This document shows positions 54,891 to 62,446 of a DNA stretch of 64,000 nt, in pieces. Each line of letters begins with the position of its first letter. Within the stretch, counting starts at the first letter, position 1. This DNA is from Rhizomicrobium electricum (GTDB lineage Bacteria; Pseudomonadota; Alphaproteobacteria; Micropepsales; Micropepsaceae). Below the pieces are notes generated by a model. It worked only from the letters and a program-made list of their open reading frames with translations. It did no database searches and was not told where the DNA came from. The position numbers were made by a program, and so were the translations under genes. The stretch lies in NCBI RefSeq assembly GCF_011762045.1, contig NZ_JAASQS010000002.1, forward strand, positions 62,001-126,000, read 5' to 3'.

Positions 54891-55361
54891 GTGCCCGAGA
54901 CCGACTCCGCCGGCATCGTCGTGCTTCCTCCGGTGGTGTTTCTCGTCTGCCTCGTCGGAGGCATCGCTACGAGCTTTGCCTATGGCGGCTGGATCACCGG
55001 CGTCCCGGCGCCGTTCCGCTGGGCGGCCGGCGGTCTCGTCATCGTCGCCGGATTGGCCTTCGCCATCTCGGCTCTCGACCGCTTTCGCAAGCTGAAGGTC
55101 GACGTCCGTCCCGACCGGCCTGTTGCGCGCATGGTCGGCGGCGGCGCCTATCGGGTCACCCGCAATCCGATGTATTTCGGCCTGATCTCACTCCTGACCG
55201 GCCTCGGCCTCGCCTTCGGCGCGGTGCCGATGCTGCTGTCGGCGGTGGTGATGTTCGCCTATCTCAATTGGTACGTCATCCCGCGCGAGGAAGCCTACCT
55301 CACCCGCAAATTCGGCGACGACTACCGCACCTATTGCACCCGCGTGCGGCGGTGGTTCTAA
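54891..55361 (+). CDS. ICMT/PEMT-type membrane methyltransferase
   Basis: The 156-residue protein starts at GTG 54891 (GGAG is 8 bases upstream). It has four membrane spans and the C-terminal SAM-binding signature GAYRVTRNPMYFGLISLL followed by IPREEAYLTRKFGDDYRTYC, typical of the isoprenylcysteine carboxyl methyltransferase/phosphatidylethanolamine methyltransferase-like family. In bacteria the substrates are varied. Family-1 repeat copy C starts 7 bp after its stop. Confidence 0.88.
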   Translation: MPETDSAGIVVLPPVVFLVCLVGGIATSFAYGGWITGVPAPFRWAAGGLVIVAGLAFAISALDRFRKLKVDVRPDRPVARMVGGGAYRVTRNPMYFGLISLLTGLGLAFGAVPMLLSAVVMFAYLNWYVIPREEAYLTRKFGDDYRTYCTRVRRWF

Positions 55362-55368
55362 CCAAATC

Positions 55369-55535
55369 TGTCATCCCCGGCCGAAGCGCGCAGCGCGAAG
55401 GGGAAGGGGACCCAGGTGGCAACACCTCTCCGATCGCGCCGGAAAATCACGACTTGTCCTTCATCGCAATGCCCGTGTCTGGACCTGGGTCCCCTTCCCT
55501 TCGCTGCGCTACGCTGGCTCAGCCGGGGATGACAG
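55369..55535. repeat. Interspersed palindromic element, family 1, copy C
   Basis: TGTCATCCCCGGC (55369-55381) and GCCGGGGATGACA (55522-55534) are inverted ends; inner arms are AAGGGGACCCAGGT and ACCTGGGTCCCCTT. Element length 167 bp, between the ICMT-like gene and rnhB. Confidence 0.9.
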
Positions 55536-55618
55536 AGAATGGCGAGAACGCCCCATTTCTCTGTGCATGCGTCGGCACCCCGCGTCGCCGGAGAGGCTCC
55601 TCTCGGCTATAAGGCCTC

Positions 55619-56227
55619 ATGCCCACGTTTTCCCACGAACTGCGCCTTCTCGCCCTGCACGACGGGCTGGTGTGCGGCGTGGATGAAGCCGGGCGCGGGC
55701 CGCTGGCCGGACCGGTGGTGGCGGCGGCGGTGATATTCGAGAAGGGCCGCTACCCGCGCGGGCTCGACGACTCCAAGAAGCTCACCGAAAAAGCCCGCGA
55801 AGAGCTGTTCGACAAGATTTTCGACCGCGCGGTGGCGGTCGGCGTCGGCGAGGCTTCGGTCGATGAAATCGATTTGGTCAACATCCGCCAGGCGACGCAT
55901 CTCGCCATGGCGCGGGCGGTTCGGGCGCTGGTCCCGGCCCCCTGTTTCGCTCTGGTCGACGGCAACGACGCCCCGGCCTTGCCGTGCGACTGCGAGACCC
56001 TGATCAAGGGCGACGGCCTGTCGGTCTCCATCGCGGCGGCGTCGATCGTGGCCAAGGTCACCCGCGACCGGCAGATGCTGGCGCTGCACGAACGGCACCC
56101 CGATTACGGCTGGGATCACAACAAGGGCTACGGCACGCCCGACCATCTTTCTGCACTCAAGGCCCACGGCTGCACCCCGCACCACCGCCGCAGCTTCGCG
56201 CCGGTCTACAACATCTTGTGTGGCTGA
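55619..56227 (+). CDS. rnhB: Ribonuclease HII
   Basis: The 202-residue enzyme cuts RNA in RNA-DNA hybrids and at single ribonucleotides. Catalytic acidic residues are in [20 protein letters not shown] (D, E), with [15 protein letters not shown], the third aspartate in [11 protein letters not shown] and the fourth in the C-terminal [18 protein letters not shown]. ccrM follows 113 bp downstream with its own regulatory region. Confidence 0.97.
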   Translation: MPTFSHELRLLALHDGLVCGVDEAGRGPLAGPVVAAAVIFEKGRYPRGLDDSKKLTEKAREELFDKIFDRAVAVGVGEASVDEIDLVNIRQATHLAMARAVRALVPAPCFALVDGNDAPALPCDCETLIKGDGLSVSIAAASIVAKVTRDRQMLALHERHPDYGWDHNKGYGTPDHLSALKAHGCTPHHRRSFAPVYNILCG

Positions 56228-56236
56228 CCCCTGCCG

Positions 56237-56328
56237 GACTCAACACTGAGTCTCGCTAAGTTATTGATTCACAAGACTCTTGACGCGGCGAATCACCCGA
56301 ATCACTGTGCCGTTCTCGCAGCTGATTC
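56237..56328 (+). promoter_or_regulatory. Cluster of seven GANTC sites upstream of ccrM
   Basis: GANTC sites at 56237, 56248, 56266, 56275, 56290, 56299 and 56324 (first base) fill the gap between rnhB and ccrM. GANTC is the site methylated by CcrM. A candidate -35 TTGACG is at 56280-56285. Confidence 0.75.
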
Positions 56329-56337
56329 GGTGATTAG

Positions 56338-57453
<1,116 letters not shown>

Positions 57454-57559
57454 ACCGGACCGAAGGTCCGAGCGGCCGTCGCGCCCTGGCGCGTAAAGCC
57501 TGCGTGGCGTTTGAACGCCAAAAAGTTTGGGTGAAGTGGGGAAAAACAACGGCAAGAAA

Positions 57560-57592
57560 CACCCCGTCCTAGCGGCGGGGTGTTTTTGTTTG
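57560..57592 (+). terminator. Rho-independent terminator of ccrM
   Basis: CACCCCG (57560-57566) pairs with CGGGGTG (57576-57582), with a nine-base loop, followed by TTTTTGTTT. The convergent mutY reading frame ends inside this hairpin. Confidence 0.85.
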
Positions 57593-58837
57593 GGTAAAGA
57601 GCGGTCCCTCGTCCGCCAACGCATGCGTGATGATCTTGCGCATGACGGTCGGCAGCGCGACGTCTTTCAATCGCTCGGATGGAACCCAAAAACTCTCTAT
57701 CATCCCCGGCGAGGACGGTTCGGCCGCGAAGCGGCTGAGCAGTCCGAGGGAAGGGGACCCAGGTGCGGACGCTTTCGTGGTTTTGACGGAAGGGTTCGGT
57801 GCCAGTTCTTCAGCGTCATCCAGACGTGACGACCTGGGTCCCCTTCCCTTCGCGGCGCTGCGCTGGCTCAGCCGGGGATGACAGTCTTCTTTCACTTCGG
57901 CCACCCACACCTCGATCTCCAGTTCGAAATGCGTGAAACCGTGGCGCACCAGGCCCGGCAGCTTCTTCCACGCCGCTGCAAACGGCGCCTGCTTCAGCGC
58001 CGCTTCGCGGGCCGGAAATTTCGCCGTCCACGGCCCCAGCGGCGGCTCCAGCATTCCGGCCAGCAAACCCTTCTCCGGCCGCTTCACCAGCAGCACCGCG
58101 CCCCCGCCGTTGATCGCCACGAACGCCGCGCCACGCTTCAGCGGCCGCGCCGCTTTGGGCGTTTTGACCGGCAGGGTTTCGGCAATGCCGTTCGCCCGCG
58201 CCACGCATCCTTCCGCCAGCGGACAATTCCCGCACGCTGGACGCTTCACCGTGCAGATCGCCGAGCCGAGATCCATCATCGCCTGGGCGAAATCCCCGGC
58301 GCGCTTTTGCGGCACCAGCGTGCGCCCCTGTGCCAGAAGCCGCGGCTTGCCGCCCGGCAGCGGCTCGTCCATCGCGAACAGACGCGCCACCACGCGTTCG
58401 GCATTGGCATCCATCGCGGCTTCCGGCTGATCGAAGGCGATCGCCGCGATCGCGCCGGCCGTGTAGCTGCCGATGCCCGGCAGCGTCTTCAACTCCGCCG
58501 CCGTCTCGGGAAACTTGCCGCCGCGTTCATGCGTCACCACGACGGCGCATTTGTGCAGGTTGCGCGCCCGCGCGTAGTAGCCGAGCCCGGCCCAGGCGGC
58601 GAGAACCTCATCCAGCGGCGCCGCCGCCAGCGACTCCACGGTCGGCCAGCGGTCGAGAAACTTGCGGTAGTAGCTGGCCACGGCCTGAACCGTGGTCTGT
58701 TGCAGCATGATTTCCGACAGCCAGACGTGGTAAGGGTCGGCGCGACGGCCGGCAGGCGCGCGCCAGGGCAATACGCGGCGGTGCCGGTCGTACCAGGCGA
58801 GCAGCGCCTGTGCCGGTGTGGTTTTGGTTTTCGTCAT
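57569..58837 (-). CDS. mutY: A/G-specific adenine glycosylase MutY with an in-frame repeat insertion
   Basis: The 422-residue protein removes adenine opposite 8-oxoG. The catalytic domain is intact: IMLQQTTVQAV with E43, the HhH motif LPGIGSYTAGAI, D143 in MDANAER, and the 4Fe-4S cysteines C195, C202, C205, C211. The C-terminal Nudix-like domain (about 230-410) recognises 8-oxoG. Residues 319-380 (CHPRLSQRSAAKGRG to SSPGMI) are not MutY sequence: they are translated from family-1 repeat copy D, inserted in frame between WVAEVKED and SFWVPSERLKDVALPTVM. The last residues (FTQTKTPRR) come from the ccrM terminator. Whether the protein folds and works is unknown. Confidence 0.93.
   Translation of the reverse strand: MTKTKTTPAQALLAWYDRHRRVLPWRAPAGRRADPYHVWLSEIMLQQTTVQAVASYYRKFLDRWPTVESLAAAPLDEVLAAWAGLGYYARARNLHKCAVVVTHERGGKFPETAAELKTLPGIGSYTAGAIAAIAFDQPEAAMDANAERVVARLFAMDEPLPGGKPRLLAQGRTLVPQKRAGDFAQAMMDLGSAICTVKRPACGNCPLAEGCVARANGIAETLPVKTPKAARPLKRGAAFVAINGGGAVLLVKRPEKGLLAGMLEPPLGPWTAKFPAREAALKQAPFAAAWKKLPGLVRHGFTHFELEIEVWVAEVKEDCHPRLSQRSAAKGRGPRSSRLDDAEELAPNPSVKTTKASAPGSPSLGLLSRFAAEPSSPGMIESFWVPSERLKDVALPTVMRKIITHALADEGPLFTQTKTPRR
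57698..57884. repeat. Interspersed palindromic element, family 1, copy D, inside mutY
   Basis: TATCATCCCCGGC (57698-57710) and GCCGGGGATGACA (57871-57883) are the inverted ends; inner arms are GAAGGGGACCCAGGT and ACCTGGGTCCCCTTC. The element is about 187 bp and is read through in frame as 62 codons on the minus strand. Confidence 0.9.
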
Positions 58838-58851
58838 TTGCGGAGAGCATA

Positions 58852-59580
58852 GTGAAAAACGGCGTCCTGAAAATCCTTCTGTTGGTTTTGTTCGCCGCCG
58901 CCGCGAATGCCGCCCCGCGCGAAAAGCTCTTTCCCGACGACCGCACCCTCGGCAATCGCAACGCGCCGGTGGTGCTGGTGGAATACTTCGCGCCGATGTG
59001 CCCGCACTGCGCCCATTTCGCGGCCACCGTCTTCCCCGAGATCAAGAAGGCCTACATCGATACCGGCAAGGTGCTTTACGTGTTGCGCATCTTCCCGCTG
59101 GCCGCGCCCGATGGCGCCGTCGCGGGCATGGCCAAATGCCAGAAGCCGGAGCGCTATTACGATTTCCTCGATCTCGCGTTCCGCAAGCAGGCGATGTGGG
59201 ACCCCGACGGCTACGACATTCCCGACGTCGAGGCGGCGCTGGTGCAGCTCGGCGGCATGGCGGGCATGAAGCCCGAAGACGCCAAGCGCTGCATGCACGA
59301 TCAGGCCGAGTTCGACCGCCTCAACCGCCTCGCCGACGACGCCGCCAAGCGGTTCGACATCCATTCGGTGCCGAGCATCGTGCTCGACGGCAAAGTCCTT
59401 ACCGGCGGCGACCAGGCGTCCTGGCCCGAACTGAAAACCCGCATCGACGCGCTGCTGGCCAAAGCCGCCGCGCCCCAGCCGCCGCCTCAAAAGCCGGTGC
59501 ATCACAAGCACCACAAGAAGACGAAACATCTTTCCTCCCCCGCGGAGCCGAAACGTCCGAGCCGCACAGAGACAAAATAG
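58852..59580 (+). CDS. Secreted DsbA-like thioredoxin-fold protein (CPHC), C-terminus from a repeat
   Basis: The 242-residue protein starts at GTG 58852 (GGAG 7 bases upstream), with a signal peptide (KNGVLKILLLVLFAAAANA). The DsbA domain has the active site C50-P-H-C53 in YFAPMCPHCAHFAATVF, a helical insertion and the cis-Pro strand HSVPSIVLDGKVL. After residue 205 the chain is Pro/His/Lys-rich (KPVHHKHHKKTKH). The last about 17 residues (SSPAEPKRPSRTETK) and the stop codon are encoded by family-2 repeat copy 2. It is divergent from mutY and probably starts the dsbA/DciA/smc gene run. Confidence 0.9.
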   Translation: MKNGVLKILLLVLFAAAANAAPREKLFPDDRTLGNRNAPVVLVEYFAPMCPHCAHFAATVFPEIKKAYIDTGKVLYVLRIFPLAAPDGAVAGMAKCQKPERYYDFLDLAFRKQAMWDPDGYDIPDVEAALVQLGGMAGMKPEDAKRCMHDQAEFDRLNRLADDAAKRFDIHSVPSIVLDGKVLTGGDQASWPELKTRIDALLAKAAAPQPPPQKPVHHKHHKKTKHLSSPAEPKRPSRTETK

Positions 59581-59732
59581 CGGGGAAGGTGCGGTTCGCG
59601 CGCCAGCGTGAAACGCGGAGGGGGGACCAACACAGCGGCGGAACATTCCCCCTCCGTCGCCTGACCGCGCCACCTCCCCCGCTATTCGCACGTTGTGCGT
59701 CGTCCAAATCGGAGATCCGCGAGGGAGGAAAG
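59530..59732. repeat. Interspersed palindromic element, family 2, copy 2
   Basis: The outer arms begin CTTTCCTCCCC (59530) and end GGGAGGAAAG (59732); inner arms are AATAGCGGGG(A)AGGTG and CACCTCCCCCGCTATT. It begins inside the last codons of the dsbA-like gene and supplies its TAG stop at 59578-59580. Copy 1 is at 47905-48096. Confidence 0.9.
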
Positions 59733-59789
59733 ACATTCCAGTTCACCTCAGCGTTTCCGTGTGAGCGCCTTTCCCTCTAAGATGTGTCC

Positions 59790-60275
59790 ATGCCCAAGCC
59801 GAAAGATCCCGACACGCCTCCCGAACGCCGCAAATGGGTCGGCCCGGTCGGCAACGATGCTCCCGTCCTGGGCGCCGCCGCGTTCGCGCGCGCCGGATTC
59901 TCCGATCCGACCCTGGTGCTGCATTGGGAGAAGATCGCCGGCCCCGAAGTGGCGCGGCTGGCGCGTCCGCTCCGCCTCAGCCAGGGCGCGCACGGCGGCG
60001 TGCTGACGCTGATGGCCGAACCGGCCGCAGCGGTGTTTCTCAGCCACGAGACGCGGGCGCTGGCCGAGCGCATCAACGGCTATCTCGGCCGTCCGGCCGT
60101 CGCCCGGTTAAAATTCGTACAGATGGCGCTGACGCAGCCCGAAAAGCCGCCGCCGATTGCCAAGCCGGCGCCCGATATCGCGCCCGACGACCCTGTCCGC
60201 TCCTATACCGGGCCGGAGGGACTTCGCGAAGCGTTGATGCGCTTGGCGCGTGCAAGGCATAGTCAAACCCGATAG
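59790..60275 (+). CDS. DUF721/DciA-like protein
   Basis: The 161-residue protein (ATG 59790; GTG 59784 possible) has the DUF721 core at about 30-110: LVLHWEKIAGPEVARLARPL, LTLMAEPAAAVFLSHETRAL and the INGYLGRPAVARLKFVQ strand. DciA proteins of this family help load the replicative helicase. The alphaproteobacterial order mutY, DUF721, DsbA, smc is familiar; here one DsbA-like gene precedes it and two follow. Pro-rich linker in the C-terminal third. Confidence 0.88.
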   Translation: MPKPKDPDTPPERRKWVGPVGNDAPVLGAAAFARAGFSDPTLVLHWEKIAGPEVARLARPLRLSQGAHGGVLTLMAEPAAAVFLSHETRALAERINGYLGRPAVARLKFVQMALTQPEKPPPIAKPAPDIAPDDPVRSYTGPEGLREALMRLARARHSQTR

Positions 60276-60323
60276 TCGGCGCTAAGAAGCGCACTCGCTG
60301 CCAACTGCTGGGACCCGACGGCC

Positions 60324-61304
60324 ATGACCCTCAAGGACCGCCTTACCGAAGCTCTGAACGCCACGCCGGCCGAGAACACCCACCGGCGCGACATTCTCGA
60401 CGCCGCGCTCAATGCCGGCGAGACCGACGCCCAGATCGGCGCGGCGCTGTCGCGGCTGATCGATGCGCGCGAGCAGAAGGCGGCTCAACTCGAGAAGAAC
60501 GGTCAGGCCGCGCAGGCCAAAGCCGAACGCGACGAGGCCGTCGCCTTGCGCCTTCTCGCCGATCCCGGCGCGACGCAGACGGCATCCGGTACGGCCCCTG
60601 CCCCCGCGGGCAAAAAAGGCCCGGTATTCACGCGGCTGCAGATGATCCTCGGCGGCGTTGCCGTGGTCGCGCTCGGCGTCGGGCTGTGGCAGGCGCTGAA
60701 GCCGGCGGAAGACGTCGATCTTTCCAAGCCGCAGGGCGGCCAGGAAATCGCCGTGTTCAAGGACGACCACACCATGGGCAATCCCAATGCGCCCATCAAA
60801 GTCCTCGAATACGCCGCGCCGATGTGCCCGATCTGCGCCCGCTTCACCGCCGAAGAGTTCCCCGCCTTCAAGCGCGAGTTTATCGACACCGGCCGCGTCT
60901 TCTTCATTTTCCGCATCTATCCCCTGGGCGCCCCGGATGGTGCGATCGCGGGAATCGTCCGCTGCCTGCCCAAAGAGCGCTTTTTCCCCTACATGGAGAT
61001 GATGTACCGCGAGCAGTCGCAGTGGGATCCCGACGGCTATCAAATCCCGGATGTCTCCGGCGCCATCGTCAAACTGGCCGCCCGCGAAGGTCTCAGCGAA
61101 GAGAAGGCCCGCACCTGCATGGCCGACCGCGCCGCGCTGGAAAGGGTTAACGAGATCGCCCAGGACGCCCAGGTCCGCTATCAGATCGAGGGCACGCCGA
61201 CCTTCGTCATGAACGGCCAGGTGGTGAACTTCCCGCCGACCAGCCAAACCCGGCTGGAAGTACTCCGGTTAAGAATCAATTCCCTGACAAACGGCGGTCA
61301 GTAA
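60324..61304 (+). CDS. Membrane-anchored DsbA-like protein with YqeY-like N-terminal domain (CPIC)
   Basis: The 326-residue protein has three parts. Residues 1-80 (MTLKDRLTEALN, DAQIGAALSRLIDAREQKAA, QAKAERDEAVALRLL) resemble the helical YqeY/GatB C-terminal-like domain. A linker and one membrane span (about 105-125) follow. Residues 145-326 are a DsbA-type thioredoxin domain with active site C168-P-I-C171 (YAAPMCPICARF) and GTPTFVMNGQVV. The N-terminal domain would be cytosolic and the thioredoxin domain periplasmic. A paralog follows 110 bp downstream. Confidence 0.85.
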   Translation: MTLKDRLTEALNATPAENTHRRDILDAALNAGETDAQIGAALSRLIDAREQKAAQLEKNGQAAQAKAERDEAVALRLLADPGATQTASGTAPAPAGKKGPVFTRLQMILGGVAVVALGVGLWQALKPAEDVDLSKPQGGQEIAVFKDDHTMGNPNAPIKVLEYAAPMCPICARFTAEEFPAFKREFIDTGRVFFIFRIYPLGAPDGAIAGIVRCLPKERFFPYMEMMYREQSQWDPDGYQIPDVSGAIVKLAAREGLSEEKARTCMADRAALERVNEIAQDAQVRYQIEGTPTFVMNGQVVNFPPTSQTRLEVLRLRINSLTNGGQ

Positions 61305-61414
61305 CCGCTTCTCCACAGGCAGATTCGCCCTCGGGCCGACTCGGCTTGCCTTGCCGCGCGCAAGACGGGCTATAGTCCCGCTCCACATTTCGAATCACTC
61401 CCGTGGAGATTCCC

Positions 61415-62419
61415 ATGGCCCTCAAGGACCGGCTCGACGACGCCATCCTGTCTACGCCGCCCGAGAACGCGAAGCGTCGCGCCACTTTGGAAGCCGTAAA
61501 AGCGGCGGCCGGCGGCTTGAGCGATGCCGAAATCCAGAGCGCCGTCGCCACTTTGATCGCCGAGCGCGAGCAGAAGGCCGGTTCCTTCGCGGCCGCCGGA
61601 CAGACCGAGCTCGCCAAGGCCGAGCGGGCCGAATGCGACGCGATGCGCGCCGTGCTGCGCGCCGGAGCCCCGCAGCCGCAGGCCGCGCCGAAAAAGGCCG
61701 CTGCGCCGAAGCCTTCCGCCGCGCCCGAACCTCCGCCGGAAGAACACAAGCCGCTGTTCACGCGCAATCAGGTGATCCTCGGCCTCGTCGTGGTCGTGCT
61801 CGCCTTCGTCGCCGGCTATTTCGTTTTCCATCGCTCCGGCAGCACGTCGGGCGCGGCGAACAACACCGCCATCGTGGTGCAGCCCGAAGACCGCACGCTC
61901 GGCAATCCGAACGCGTCGGTTGTGCTTCTGGAATACGCCGCGCCGACCTGCCCGCATTGCGCCCGCCTCAACGAGACGCTGATCCCCAAGATCAAGCAGG
62001 AATATGTTGACACGGGTAAAGTGCTCTACGTTTTCCGCGCCATTCCGCTCAATCCGGTGGATGGCGCCGTCGAAGCGATCGCGCGCAAGTGTTTGCCTGC
62101 GGATAAGTACTTTCAGTTCCTTGACCTCATGTTTCGGAATCAGCCCAAATGGGACCCCGACGGATACAAGATTGATGACGTCGGCGGGGCTGTTAAGCAG
62201 ATGGCCCGCATCATGGGCGTTTCGCCCGACGATGCCGACCGTTGCATGACCGACCAGAAGGAACTCGATCGCATCAATCAGGTCGGCGCCGAGGCCTATG
62301 CCAAGTACAAGGTGGACCACACGCCGACCCTGATTATCAACGGTGTGACCGTTGACGATGCCGACATGTCGTGGCCCCAGCTCAAGGCCAAGTTGGATTC
62401 CCTGCTGTCGAAGAAATAA
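61415..62419 (+). CDS. Membrane-anchored DsbA-like protein with YqeY-like N-terminal domain (CPHC)
   Basis: The 334-residue paralog of the previous gene starts at ATG 61415 with GGAG 6 bases upstream; a GTG at 61403 overlaps that site. It has the same three parts: YqeY-like residues 1-82 (MALKDRLDDAILSTPPENAK, SDAEIQSAVATLIAEREQKA), an Ala/Pro linker, a membrane span (about 119-138), and a thioredoxin domain with C179-P-H-C182 (YAAPTCPHCARLNETLIP) and HTPTLIINGVTV. It is 27 bp upstream of smc. Confidence 0.85.
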   Translation: MALKDRLDDAILSTPPENAKRRATLEAVKAAAGGLSDAEIQSAVATLIAEREQKAGSFAAAGQTELAKAERAECDAMRAVLRAGAPQPQAAPKKAAAPKPSAAPEPPPEEHKPLFTRNQVILGLVVVVLAFVAGYFVFHRSGSTSGAANNTAIVVQPEDRTLGNPNASVVLLEYAAPTCPHCARLNETLIPKIKQEYVDTGKVLYVFRAIPLNPVDGAVEAIARKCLPADKYFQFLDLMFRNQPKWDPDGYKIDDVGGAVKQMARIMGVSPDDADRCMTDQKELDRINQVGAEAYAKYKVDHTPTLIINGVTVDDADMSWPQLKAKLDSLLSKK

Positions 62420-62446
62420 GACGGCACAGCGTTAAGGTAGCCACTC

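Noticed and set aside
57569..58837. mutY as a pseudogene because of the repeat insertion
   Set aside because: The reading frame stays open through the element and into the conserved C-terminal text SFWVPSERLKDVALPTVM, so the insertion is in frame and there is no sign of decay in the catalytic part.
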